DNA of 64,000 nucleotides from Deltaproteobacteria bacterium (lineage in GTDB: Bacteria; Desulfobacterota; Desulfobaccia; Desulfobaccales; Desulfobaccaceae). A program made the translations under genes and the position numbers. Position 1 is the stretch's first letter. Every line of letters begins with the position of its first letter. The notes beneath the pieces were generated by a model. It did no database searches. It had not been told where the DNA came from and saw only the letters and a list, made by a program, of their open reading frames with translations. This document shows positions 9,299 to 17,622 of this stretch, piece by piece. The stretch spans positions 1-64,000 of the forward strand of contig JAFDGA010000006.1 in NCBI GenBank assembly GCA_019309545.1, read 5' to 3'.

Positions 9299-10361
9299 AA
9301 CGCGTACCTTTACTTTCAATTGCCAGTGCCGCCTTTTCGGCCCGGATACCCTTCCACATGGCTCCCAAGATAATTACCGCCCCCAAGGTCAAAGCAAAAC
9401 ACATGGACAGGTAGCTAACTTTATTGAGCAAGGATATGGTTCCCTCATTCATGCTGATAACCTGAAGTTGTTTGAGATATTGAGGGATTGCCAAACCCCG
9501 GCTCACGGCAACGATCAGCATGATAGTCCCCATGACATATTTAATCATGTAGTCCTTCACATAGGTAGTGCCGATGGCACCCAACTGCACCCCCAACAGG
9601 GATCCGGCCAGGATCAGCAAGGTCATGCGGATATCAATCAGCCCGAGAATGCCCCATTTGATCGAGCCGGTCAAACCCATGATAAAGGCTACCACCAGCT
9701 CGGTAGCCGAGGCGACCAGACCGGTAGCCCCCACCACATACATCATGCCAGGCACACCGATAAAACCGCCGACCGCGATGGTAGCCGCCAGCATGCCGGT
9801 AAAAAAGCCCACCGGTATGGTGAACCACAAGGATATGGTTAAGTTGGCGGACTTAAAAGTGATCATCGGGGGCAGATTTATACTCTGCAGTTTCTGGGCC
9901 AGCTTGGTGACCTTGCTCTCGGCCCCAGACTTTTTCAATTTTACGGCGTCCCGGAAAACATAACCTCCGACGACCACCAGTACCACCACAAAGGCTAAAC
10001 TGATATAAAGATTAGAGCCTGCTTGCCCCCAGCGGGCCAGGATCAGCTCCTGGATCTTGATTCCCACCAGCACCCCGCCGATGGCCGAAAGGGCCACGAT
10101 CAAACCGAGCTTGATGTCGGCCTGACCGTATTTCCACCTTTTATAAGCTCCGACCATGGCCTTGGGAAATTTATGGCACATGTTGCTGGCCACCGCTACG
10201 GCCCCCGGCGCCCCCAGGCTCATCATCCCTGGGGTCAGCACGAACGCCCCTCCCGAGCCGATAAAGCCGCTAACCAGTCCGCCGATAAAACCCAATACAA
10301 ATAAGAATATTACCGAGTATAAATTTAAATCAATGAACATTAAATTTTCTGTTCCGGGCAT
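9285..10361 (-). CDS. TauE/SafE-family anion exporter
   Basis: A polytopic inner-membrane protein of 358 residues with about eight hydrophobic segments and the glycine-rich family repeat near the N-terminus (GLVSGFIGSGGAFVLTP) and again in the middle (AATIAVGGFIGVPGM). The family exports sulfite, sulfoacetate or related organosulfur anions. A hydrophilic cytoplasmic stretch (about 160-180) splits the halves. It overlaps the universal stress gene downstream and follows a 12-bp perfect inverted repeat in the upstream spacer. Substrate not deducible; sulfite is an inference from the family. Confidence 0.85.
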   Translation of the reverse strand: MPGTENLMFIDLNLYSVIFLFVLGFIGGLVSGFIGSGGAFVLTPGMMSLGAPGAVAVASNMCHKFPKAMVGAYKRWKYGQADIKLGLIVALSAIGGVLVGIKIQELILARWGQAGSNLYISLAFVVVLVVVGGYVFRDAVKLKKSGAESKVTKLAQKLQSINLPPMITFKSANLTISLWFTIPVGFFTGMLAATIAVGGFIGVPGMMYVVGATGLVASATELVVAFIMGLTGSIKWGILGLIDIRMTLLILAGSLLGVQLGAIGTTYVKDYMIKYVMGTIMLIVAVSRGLAIPQYLKQLQVISMNEGTISLLNKVSYLSMCFALTLGAVIILGAMWKGIRAEKAALAIESKGTRYGQV

Positions 10362-10429
10362 GGTTGCCTCCTAATTAGGACCTGTATAGCATTTGACTGT
10401 TTTGTCGAGTAGCATCCGGTTGCAACATC

Positions 10430-10464
10430 GGCCACGACACCAGCATGCTACCGGTGTCGTGGCC
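10430..10464. repeat. 12-bp perfect inverted repeat between membrane-protein gene and tauE-like gene
   Basis: GGCCACGACACC at 10430-10441 is exactly complementary to 10453-10464 across an 11-nt spacer. On the minus strand it lies between the stop of the 10489 gene and the TauE/SafE start. No T-tract follows in that direction, so it could be an mRNA processing or stabilising stem, a partial terminator, or an operator. Confidence 0.6.
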
Positions 10465-10488
10465 TGGGGTAATTTCGGGACCTTTGCC

Positions 10489-10800
10489 CTAGGCATTGAG
10501 GCGTAAACGGGGACGCTCTCTCCGAACCGGTCGTCTGGCCGCCGGGCGTGGCTGGACCGACTTGGCAGAAGGTTCAATACCCAATGCTGACAGGAAATTG
10601 CTGGTAAAAGACCCATGCACAAACGAGAAGATTAATGCTGTGGCTACTGGCAAGCCGGCATACAACCCTCCCATGGTAAAGTAAGTCGTCACTGTACCCT
10701 CATTCAGAAATACCGCGGCATAAAGAGCGACACTGGCCGCGCCGAGCACGATGGTATTCCGAAGATAGTACCTTCTTTTCTTCCTAAGATCCTTAGCCAT
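10489..10800 (-). CDS. Small two-helix membrane protein from internal start
   Basis: Translation from the internal ATG at 10800 gives 103 residues: basic head (MAKDLRKKRRYYLRN), two hydrophobic segments (about 15-31 and 40-60), then a Pro/Arg-rich tail. AAGGAGG at 10808-10814 sits seven bases before this ATG, an ideal ribosome binding site that would be pointless inside a single gene. It is in the same frame as the upstream Usp-like domain, with no stop between. Function unknown; its position before a TauE/SafE exporter suggests a membrane accessory role. Confidence 0.6.
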   Translation of the reverse strand: MAKDLRKKRRYYLRNTIVLGAASVALYAAVFLNEGTVTTYFTMGGLYAGLPVATALIFSFVHGSFTSNFLSALGIEPSAKSVQPRPAARRPVRRERPRLRLNA

Positions 10801-11397
10801 AATCCTTCCTCCTTGATATCCTTGGTATCTTCTCAGGCTGAAAACCGGCAAGGTTACTTGCGCAGTTACTTCCTGTTTGGTAATTTTGGGTTCGGTAATG
10901 ACAAATTCGATACGCTTCACCTCATGATTAACCTCCTCCACGGCCTGATTGAGGTCACCGAATTTCACCATCTGACGGCACTGCACCCCTTGCTCCGCGG
11001 CTTTGGCCTGGAGGCGGGCCGCGGCGGCGGTGGCCCGTTTCTTAAAGGAATCCTGCCAGGATTTGCCTAAAGCAGGGTAGAACCTGGCTGACCGCCGGGG
11101 CGGCGTCCCCACATTAAGAGCCACAAGGTTGCAGCCCAGCCGGGCTGCCAGACTAACCGTGTAATCGATTTCTTCCGGGTCAAAGGTTTCACCATGAGCC
11201 ACTAACAAAATTTTGCGCGGCTCCCCCGGAATTAGGGGTTTCTCCTCAGCGGCCAGATCGTATAGTTCGGGCCCGCCTCCCAGGGGCACGACCTCCATCG
11301 CCGACCCAAAAGCTTGGGGCAGGCTGTGGTTGTTCCTATCCTCCGGGCCAGGAGTAGGGCTTTTCCCTGCCTTCCACTTTCTCAGTCGCCACAACAT
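10489..11397 (-). CDS. Usp-like cytoplasmic protein running in frame into a two-helix membrane protein
   Basis: The frame encodes a basic, low-complexity N-terminus, a Usp-like Rossmann domain (about residues 60-190, starting KILLVAHGET; the C-terminal glycine nucleotide loop is not apparent), then, without any stop codon, a small membrane protein with two hydrophobic helices and a very basic tail (RPAARRPVRRERPRLRL). The start shown is an ATG at 11397 with AAGGAAAGGA upstream; a TTG 17 codons earlier is weaker. The junction contains a perfect ribosome binding site, so the second part is probably also made alone. Either two genes fused by loss of a stop or one bifunctional product. First gene of the set leading to tauE-like and uspA-like genes. 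Confidence 0.6.
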   Translation of the reverse strand: MLWRLRKWKAGKSPTPGPEDRNNHSLPQAFGSAMEVVPLGGGPELYDLAAEEKPLIPGEPRKILLVAHGETFDPEEIDYTVSLAARLGCNLVALNVGTPPRRSARFYPALGKSWQDSFKKRATAAAARLQAKAAEQGVQCRQMVKFGDLNQAVEEVNHEVKRIEFVITEPKITKQEVTAQVTLPVFSLRRYQGYQGGRIMAKDLRKKRRYYLRNTIVLGAASVALYAAVFLNEGTVTTYFTMGGLYAGLPVATALIFSFVHGSFTSNFLSALGIEPSAKSVQPRPAARRPVRRERPRLRLNA

Positions 11398-11448
11398 GGT
11401 CTTAATTCCTTTCCTTGACTTCTTCGGGGCCAGATTTTGGCTCCGCAA

Positions 11449-11771
11449 TCATGGCCTAACCACTAACTCTAACCGCTTTTGACTCTATTAGTTTCCAAGA
11501 ACCATGCCAAAAATCCGGTTATTGTTTAAGTTAATGATTTAATTAACTTTATTATTTTTTCAAGGACAAACTGAAAGCCACAACACTGTTGCACTTTGTA
11601 ACGGCAATATCTTTTGGCCTAAATTAAATAATTAAAATAATAACTTGAAAATTGTTACACCATCACTGCTTAACCATTGAAAAATGCAACATAATCACAG
11701 AGAAAACATCGCTTATCAAGGTTATCTTGCTCTTGTTCAGGTTTTCATTTATAATTTAATTAGGATAACGA
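11449..11771. other. AT-rich divergent intergenic region
   Basis: About 320 bases without a gene, between a minus-strand Usp-like gene and the plus-strand Lon-receiver gene. It is strongly AT-rich compared with the flanks and presumably holds promoters in both directions. The best candidate on the plus strand is listed separately at 11727-11755. I found no sigma54 or classical heat-shock promoter here. Confidence 0.6.
11727..11755 (+). promoter_or_regulatory. Candidate promoter for the Lon-receiver gene
   Basis: A perfect TATAAT (11750-11755) with TTGCTC 17 bases upstream (11727-11732). Transcription would start near 11762, only ten bases before the first ATG (11772) but about 30 bases before the second (11793), which has its own AAAGG eight bases upstream. 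This favours the second ATG. Confidence 0.55.
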
Positions 11772-13802
11772 ATGCTTAGAAAGGTTGCGGCAATGATCTT
11801 TTTTCGGAAACCCGAGGATGAACGAGCCCCTACTGGCAAGGAGTTAGCTGACCTGCGAGTTGCTATTCAGAAGGCCCAACTGCCCGATTATGTGGCTAGC
11901 GCGGCCAGAAAAGAATTGGAACGGCTGGAAAAAACTGATCCCGCGGTAGCCGAATACTCGATTGGCCTCAATTACCTGGATTATCTAATCTCCCTGCCTT
12001 GGAACCAATTTACTGAAGACAACTTGGATCTGAAGCGGGCCGAGCGCATTCTGGAGTCCAAACATTATGGTCTCCAGCACGTCAAGGAAAGGGTGTTGGA
12101 ATATTTAGCGGTCCGCACTCTGTGCAGCATCCAAACTTCTCGGGTACTGGTGGTGGATGACGAAGAGATCGCCCGCCACAACCTGGAATATATTTTGCGA
12201 AAAGAGGGCCATCAGGTGGCCACCGCCGCCAACGGCGTGGAGGCCCTGGATCAGGTCAAATCCCATGATTTTGATCTGGTCCTCACCGACTTGAAGATGG
12301 ACCGGATGGATGGCCTGCAGTTGCTGGAATCGGTGAAACGACTCTCCCCTCATACCGAAATCATCATGGTTACCGGTTATGCTACGGTCACCACCGCGGT
12401 GGACGCCCTGCGCAAAGGCGCGGCGCATTATCTGTCCAAACCGATCAAACTGGATGAGTTGCGGGAGACGGTCCGGGAAATCATCGATCGCAAACGGCAT
12501 ATGCAGATGGCCCGGGGGCCGATTCTGTGTTTCGCCGGCCCCCCCGGCACTGGCAAAACCTCGATGGGACAGGCCATCGCCGAAGCCCTGGAACGCAAGT
12601 TCGTACGCATGTCCCTGGCCGGGTTGCGTGACGAGGCCGAACTTCGAGGCCACCGCCGCACCTACGTTGGGGCCATGCCAGGCAGGATTATTAATGAAAT
12701 AAAGCGCTTGGAGGTAAAAAATCCGGTCTTTATGTTGGATGAAATCGATAAGATCGGGCAGGACTTCCGGGGGGATCCTGCTTCCATTTTGCTAGAAATT
12801 CTGGACCCGGAACAGAACCATCATTTTATTGACCATTATGTGGATCTGCCCTTTGATCTGTCCGGGGTGATGTTTATCACTACCGCCAATGTTGTGGGAA
12901 ATCTGCCCTTACCGCTCCTGGATCGGTTAGAAGTCATTAATTTCCCTGGTTATACCGAGGGTGAGAAGAAAAAGATCGCCAAGAATTATCTGATTCCCCG
13001 CCAGCTCAGAGACTCCGGTCTGACCCAGTTAAGCCTGGAGTTTACCGATGAGGCTATTATCAAGATCATCCGGGACTATACCCGGGAGGCTGGTCTGAGA
13101 AATTTAGAGCGGGAGATTGCCATGATCTGCCGCAAATTGGCCCGGATCTGTTTGCGTGACAAGGCGGTATCCTGTCCTACTATGGTAGATGAGGTTCTGG
13201 TTGAACGGTTTTTGGGGCCGAGAAAGTTCAGTTACGGGGTGGCAGAAAGCGAAAGACGACTGGGAGTGACCACCGGCCTGGTCTGGACCGAGCTCGGCGG
13301 GGAAATCATCTCGGTGGAAGCGACCCGGATGCGAGGCAATAAGCAACTTATTCTGACCGGTTCCCTAGGAAGTGTACTCCAGGAATCGGCGCAAACCGCC
13401 ATGAGTTATATCCGAAGCCATGCGGAGCAATTTCAGATCCCCCCTGATTTTTTTACCACCAGTGATATCCATATTCATATCCCTTCCGGAGCCATACCCA
13501 AAGAAGGCCCGTCCTCGGGGATTACCATTGCTCTGGCCCTGCTTTCACTGTTGACCGGGCGGCCGGCCCGGCAGGATGTGGCCCTCTCTGGGGAGCTGAC
13601 CTTGAATGGCCGCCTGTTGCCGGTCAGCGGCATTCGCGAAAAGATTATGGCCGCTCAGCGGGCTGGAATCAAAACGGTGATATTTCCTAAGCAGAATGAG
13701 GTAGATATTAATAATCTGGAGGAGGAAGTCAAAAAAGGGCTGGAAATTGTGTTGGCGGAAGAAATACCGCCAATCATTGATCTGGTGCTGCTACCCGCAT
13801 GA
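11772..13802 (+). CDS. Lon-type ATP-dependent protease with inserted response-regulator receiver domain
   Basis: Residues 20-118 match the helical region before the Lon ATPase (LISLPW, HYGL..VKERVLEYLAV). At the point where ordinary Lon continues into its Walker A strand, a complete receiver domain is inserted (about 123-240; acid pair D129/D130, phospho-acceptor D173, T201, K223). Lon then resumes: Walker A GPPGTGKTS (256-264), Walker B LDEID (322-326), sensor-2 region TREAGLRNLERE, and a full S16 protease domain with catalytic S581 (GPSSG) and K624 (REK), 43 residues apart as in E. coli Lon. The Lon N-terminal substrate-binding domain, about 240 residues, is missing. All catalytic residues are kept, so an active peptidase gated by phosphorylation is plausible. 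The true start may be the ATG at 11793. Ends 9 bases from the convergent NtrC-type gene. Confidence 0.88.
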   Translation: MLRKVAAMIFFRKPEDERAPTGKELADLRVAIQKAQLPDYVASAARKELERLEKTDPAVAEYSIGLNYLDYLISLPWNQFTEDNLDLKRAERILESKHYGLQHVKERVLEYLAVRTLCSIQTSRVLVVDDEEIARHNLEYILRKEGHQVATAANGVEALDQVKSHDFDLVLTDLKMDRMDGLQLLESVKRLSPHTEIIMVTGYATVTTAVDALRKGAAHYLSKPIKLDELRETVREIIDRKRHMQMARGPILCFAGPPGTGKTSMGQAIAEALERKFVRMSLAGLRDEAELRGHRRTYVGAMPGRIINEIKRLEVKNPVFMLDEIDKIGQDFRGDPASILLEILDPEQNHHFIDHYVDLPFDLSGVMFITTANVVGNLPLPLLDRLEVINFPGYTEGEKKKIAKNYLIPRQLRDSGLTQLSLEFTDEAIIKIIRDYTREAGLRNLEREIAMICRKLARICLRDKAVSCPTMVDEVLVERFLGPRKFSYGVAESERRLGVTTGLVWTELGGEIISVEATRMRGNKQLILTGSLGSVLQESAQTAMSYIRSHAEQFQIPPDFFTTSDIHIHIPSGAIPKEGPSSGITIALALLSLLTGRPARQDVALSGELTLNGRLLPVSGIREKIMAAQRAGIKTVIFPKQNEVDINNLEEEVKKGLEIVLAEEIPPIIDLVLLPA

Positions 13803-13811
13803 ATAAGGTCC

Positions 13812-15167
13812 TCAAGCCTCTATGCCGTACCGCTTCAGTTTCCGCCACAGGGAGACCCGATCAATCCCTAAGACCTCTGAGGTCCGGGTTTTATTGCCGT
13901 CCATCTGATTCAAGACCCAAAGAATATAATCTTTCTCATTTTCTTCCAGGGTCTGAAATTCCCGCTTCTGGCGACGCTGCAGTTGAAAGCCCTGTTGCTG
14001 CAAGTCGGCCGAGAGATGCTGCACTTCAATAGTCGAGCCATTGCAAAGGGTCACCGCTCGTTCGATGATATTCTCCAGTTCCCGGATGTTGCCGGGGAAT
14101 TCATAGTTCATCAGAATATCCATTACTTCGTCAGAAATTCCTCTAATATCTTTGCCTTGGGTCTGAGAAAACTTTTTTAAAAAATTATAGCTCAACAGCG
14201 GGATGTCATCTTTCCGGGCCCCCAGAGGCGGTAGTTCTAAGGTAATAACATTAAGTCGGTAATAAAGGTCCTGCCGGAAGCGGTTGTGTTCCACCTCTCG
14301 TTTCAAGTCTTTATTGGTAGCGGCCAGGATGCGGATATCCACTGGAATCTCAGCAGTCCCCCCGACCCGCATCAGGTTCTTTTCCTGGAGGACGCGGAGC
14401 AGCTTAACCTGCATGGCCAGAGGCATATCACCGATCTCATCCAGGAGCACCGTGCCTCCCGAGGCTACTTCCAATAAGCCTCTTTTAATTCCCCGGGCCC
14501 CGGTGAAGGCTTCCTTCTCATGGCCAAAGAGTTCATTGGCCAGTAGTTCTTCACTAAACGAACCGCAGTTCAAGGCCAGGAAGCGTTTTTCGGCCCTGGG
14601 ACTCAACTGATGAATGGCTTTGGCCACCAGCTCTTTGCCAGTGCCGGTTTCTCCCAGAATGAGCACGGTGCAATCGGTCGGGGCAATCTGTTCGATGGTC
14701 TTGCGTAACTCTTCGATTTTGGGGGTTTTGCCAATCAACTGCGGCAGCCCTTCCTGAGTTTTTACCTGCCGCCGTAATTCGCTGACTTCCTGCCGGAGCC
14801 ATCTTTTTTCCAGGGCCTTGCGTACCAGGATGCGCAGTTCATCAATCTTATGAGGTTTGGGGAGATAGTGATAAGCTCCTTTCTGCATGGCTTCCACCGC
14901 AGTGCCAACCGTGGCATAGCCGGTAATCATCACCACTTCGGTATCCGGATAGAGTTCTTTGGTACGCTCCAAAACCTCCATGCCGTCCACTTGCTGCATA
15001 CGCAGATCAGTCAGGACCAGGTCAAACTCGGATTTTTCCAGTTCCTGGAGAGCCCGAACGCCGCTTTCTACCGCGACAGTGTCATACCCTTCCTTACTCA
15101 GAACATAATCCAGATTTTCTCTGGCGATTTTTTCATCATCAACGATCATAATTCGCGCTGGCCGCAT
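13812..15167 (-). CDS. NtrC-family sigma54-dependent response regulator
   Basis: Receiver domain (1-120; D10/D11, phospho-acceptor D54), AAA+ central domain (about 140-370) with Walker A GETGTGKE and Walker B LLDEIG, and a Fis-type helix-turn-helix at the C-terminus (TSEVLGIDRVSLWRKLKRYG). It would activate sigma54 promoters when phosphorylated. The sigma54-contact loop reads EAFTGA rather than GAFTGA. Its receiver is about half identical by eye to the receiver inside the neighbouring Lon protease. The start overlaps the end of the kinase gene by 29 bases, so kinase and regulator form one operon, convergent with the Lon-receiver gene. A sigma54 promoter lies at 17623-17640. Confidence 0.92.
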   Translation of the reverse strand: MRPARIMIVDDEKIARENLDYVLSKEGYDTVAVESGVRALQELEKSEFDLVLTDLRMQQVDGMEVLERTKELYPDTEVVMITGYATVGTAVEAMQKGAYHYLPKPHKIDELRILVRKALEKRWLRQEVSELRRQVKTQEGLPQLIGKTPKIEELRKTIEQIAPTDCTVLILGETGTGKELVAKAIHQLSPRAEKRFLALNCGSFSEELLANELFGHEKEAFTGARGIKRGLLEVASGGTVLLDEIGDMPLAMQVKLLRVLQEKNLMRVGGTAEIPVDIRILAATNKDLKREVEHNRFRQDLYYRLNVITLELPPLGARKDDIPLLSYNFLKKFSQTQGKDIRGISDEVMDILMNYEFPGNIRELENIIERAVTLCNGSTIEVQHLSADLQQQGFQLQRRQKREFQTLEENEKDYILWVLNQMDGNKTRTSEVLGIDRVSLWRKLKRYGIEA

Positions 15168-16629
15168 CGCTGGATTCTCTCCCTTCCGCTATCTCCGTAA
15201 AACAGGGTACCCGAATAATAAATCGGGTGCCCTCCCCCACTTTGCTTTCCACGGCGACGGTGCCGTGGTGTTTTTCGATGATGCCGTAAACAATAGACAG
15301 CCCCAAACCAGTCCCCGAACCAACCTCTTTAGTGGTAAAAAACGGATCAAATATCCGTTCCCTGGTCTCCTTGGGAATACCTTTCCCCGTGTCCTCCACG
15401 GTGATCACGCCCTCTTGGGTGGCTGGATCGAGCTGAGCCGCTATCTTGATTTCCCCGGGCAGTTGGTCGATGGCCTGGATGGCGTTCATAATTAAATTGA
15501 GAAAAACCTCCTGCATCTGTTGGGCATCTAAAATAAGGATCAGATCCGGAGGAACCTCATCCACAATCTCAATCCCGGTCGGCACCTGACTGGAAACCAG
15601 TCTGATGGAACGCTCTACTACTTCATGGAGTGGCGTAGGTTTGAGGGCAAATTCCCGGACCCGGGAGAAATCCAGTAGTCCTCTGACTATATCCCGGGCC
15701 CGATTGACTTCTTGTTCAACATTGGTCAGCATTTTTCTAAAGAATTCAATATTACCCTGGTTTAATTCCTCTAAGAGTATCTGGCAGGAGGTAGAAATAT
15801 TATTCAAAGGGTTGTTTAGCTGATGAGCCACCCCAGAGGTCAACACGCCCAGAGAAGACATTTTTTTGGACTGCACCAACTGATCCTGCCGCTTTTCCAG
15901 TTCTTGCACCATGCGGTTGAAGGCCTCTACGACCCGCTGGGTCTCATCCCGCGTATTTAACACCGGCAGTGGCTTATAATTTCCCTGGGCGATGCGCTCG
16001 GTCGTTTTTTCAATGGTGGCCAGCGGGCGGATGATCTTGCGGCTGACCACAATCACTAAAAACACCCCCAAGCCGAGGAATACCCCGATGGAGACCAAGA
16101 GCTGACCTTTTAATTGCCTAATGATCTCCAGAATCTTTTGGCGTTCGAAGGTGACCAACTGTTTAGAAATGTTTACGAGTTCCTTGCCTTTTTCCCGTAA
16201 TTTTTCTTCTAATAGCTCATAGCTTGGATTGCCCCTGGCTATTTCGTTGTTAGAAATCTGATCCATTAGTTGTTTATAATCCAGGAGTCCTTGCTGAATT
16301 ATATGAAGCCGAGGCGCGCCTGACAAACCACGTAACTCTGGTCCGATTTTATCAAGAATTTCTAAACCTAATTGGATATAGCGTTGATTTTCCTTCAGAT
16401 CATCCGGCGAACCATACAGGAGATAATTTTTTTCATACCTGCGGATTTCCAGAGCAATATTACTGAAGTCGTCTGCCTTTTCCACAAAATGCTGTTTTAA
16501 TTCAATTACTTGTAAATAATGATAGGAGATCAGGGCGATGAAGCCGATGGCTAACATGCCGGTCGTCAGGCCAACAATCACCTTCTGCCGAATATTTAAA
16601 TATAAGCGAAACTTAGACCCAGCCATCAA
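15139..16629 (-). CDS. Membrane sensor histidine kinase, partner of the NtrC-type regulator
   Basis: Transmembrane helix (about 13-33), an extracytoplasmic all-helical sensor of about 140 residues (35-175, resembling CHASE3-type four-helix bundles), second transmembrane helix (about 178-197), HAMP, HisKA and HATPase_c with DTGKGIP and [11 protein letters not shown]. The phospho-acceptor is H269, but the next residue is Gln (AHQLNNP) where most kinases of this group have Glu, a position that influences phosphatase or kinase activity. Ends within the regulator gene (29-base overlap). No small-molecule pocket is evident, so the stimulus is unknown. By receiver similarity it may also phosphorylate the Lon-receiver protein. 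Confidence 0.9.
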   Translation of the reverse strand: MMAGSKFRLYLNIRQKVIVGLTTGMLAIGFIALISYHYLQVIELKQHFVEKADDFSNIALEIRRYEKNYLLYGSPDDLKENQRYIQLGLEILDKIGPELRGLSGAPRLHIIQQGLLDYKQLMDQISNNEIARGNPSYELLEEKLREKGKELVNISKQLVTFERQKILEIIRQLKGQLLVSIGVFLGLGVFLVIVVSRKIIRPLATIEKTTERIAQGNYKPLPVLNTRDETQRVVEAFNRMVQELEKRQDQLVQSKKMSSLGVLTSGVAHQLNNPLNNISTSCQILLEELNQGNIEFFRKMLTNVEQEVNRARDIVRGLLDFSRVREFALKPTPLHEVVERSIRLVSSQVPTGIEIVDEVPPDLILILDAQQMQEVFLNLIMNAIQAIDQLPGEIKIAAQLDPATQEGVITVEDTGKGIPKETRERIFDPFFTTKEVGSGTGLGLSIVYGIIEKHHGTVAVESKVGEGTRFIIRVPCFTEIAEGRESSDAASANYDR

Positions 16630-16790
16630 TAATTAGCTCCAAATTTATTTGAACCTCAAGTCCTCACGCCAGGGAGCATTGGCCCAGACTATATAAATAA
16701 ATAATACACTTATACTGGTGGCTTGGCAAGATGGCCCGGTTCCTTCCCACGCAAGGTTATACGATTATTAAATGACAGTTTTTATAAAAG

Positions 16791-16818
16791 TTGCAGACCG
16801 GCTAACTTGGGTTATATT
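16791..16818 (+). promoter_or_regulatory. Candidate promoter for the lipoprotein gene
   Basis: TTGCAG at 16791-16796 and TATATT at 16813-16818 with a 16-base spacer. A good ribosome binding site (GGGGAGGA) precedes the ATG at 16857. The region is divergent: the kinase operon starts at 16629 on the other strand. Confidence 0.45.
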
Positions 16819-16856
16819 TAAACAACCTGAAAACCTGAAGAGGGGAGGATAAGGCC

Positions 16857-17363
16857 ATGCGAAGCAACTTGCAGAGATCTCTGATCGGTCTGGGTCTGGT
16901 AATCATCTTAATAAGTGCTTGTGAACCCAAACAGAGTGGAGTCAAGGGGTTAAGCAACCTGTTATGGGGACGCTATCAGGAACAGATCAAACTGTCGCGG
17001 GAAGACGCGGTGGCTAAATATAATTATTGTCCTACCGGCGGCTGTGTGGTGCGCCTGGAGGAGGTCGAGATCAGGCCAAAGTGGGTGAAGCCCGGCGACT
17101 CCATCACTCTTACCACTTCGTATACCATCCTTACCCCCGAGAAGCTGGCTATTCCGGTAACTATCAGCCGGGCGGTGCGCTACCAGGGGCAAAGCGTGGG
17201 TCAGACCAAGGTAACCGAGACCCGCACCCCCAACGGCACCTGGGAAAATCAGGTGGATATCAATCTTCCCCCTCAGGCCGAGCCGGGAACCTATACCCTG
17301 GTGGTCAAAGTCACCACCGGTTACGGCATGGCCCAAAAGAGCGCCACCTTCACCGTGTGGTAA
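16857..17363 (+). CDS. Lipoprotein with Ig-like/beta-sandwich domain
   Basis: 168 residues. Lipoprotein signal peptide with lipobox LISAC, so the mature protein begins at C22. The rest (about 65-168) alternates short beta strands with the look of a CARDB/Ig-like sandwich (RPKWVKPGDSITLTTSYTI ... EPGTYTLVVKVTTGYG). A CPTGGC pair at about residues 58-63 may form a disulfide or bind a ligand. Divergent from the kinase operon, so it could be an envelope component of the signal that kinase senses; that is inference only. Confidence 0.75.
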   Translation: MRSNLQRSLIGLGLVIILISACEPKQSGVKGLSNLLWGRYQEQIKLSREDAVAKYNYCPTGGCVVRLEEVEIRPKWVKPGDSITLTTSYTILTPEKLAIPVTISRAVRYQGQSVGQTKVTETRTPNGTWENQVDINLPPQAEPGTYTLVVKVTTGYGMAQKSATFTVW

Positions 17364-17622
17364 CTTTCTTTGGCCCGGGCCGGTCCCAAATAATCTAATC
17401 CTCAATCAGCTACCAGCCTTACCACGGTTCAATAAATCCAAGGGAGCAGAAGCTTAGAGAGCTTGACCAAAAAGCTGATCGGCCGAATGAAGCTTAATAC
17501 CGAACGAATACTTTGTTTGCTTTTAATGTTTTATTTTCTTAACATATGTTTAATTTGCTTAAAATGCACTTATAAGTCTAAATTAATAGCTAATAATATC
17601 ATTAACATAGCAAGAATTTAGT

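Noticed and set aside
11641-11668. Heat-shock (sigma32) promoter before the Lon-receiver gene
   Set aside because: CTTGAAA is present at about 11643 but the spacing to the only CCAT-like element is too short; a sigma70-type promoter at 11727 fits better.
16715-16745. Second sigma54 promoter upstream of the lipoprotein or kinase gene
   Set aside because: TTGGCA occurs but there is no TTGC at the required distance on either strand.
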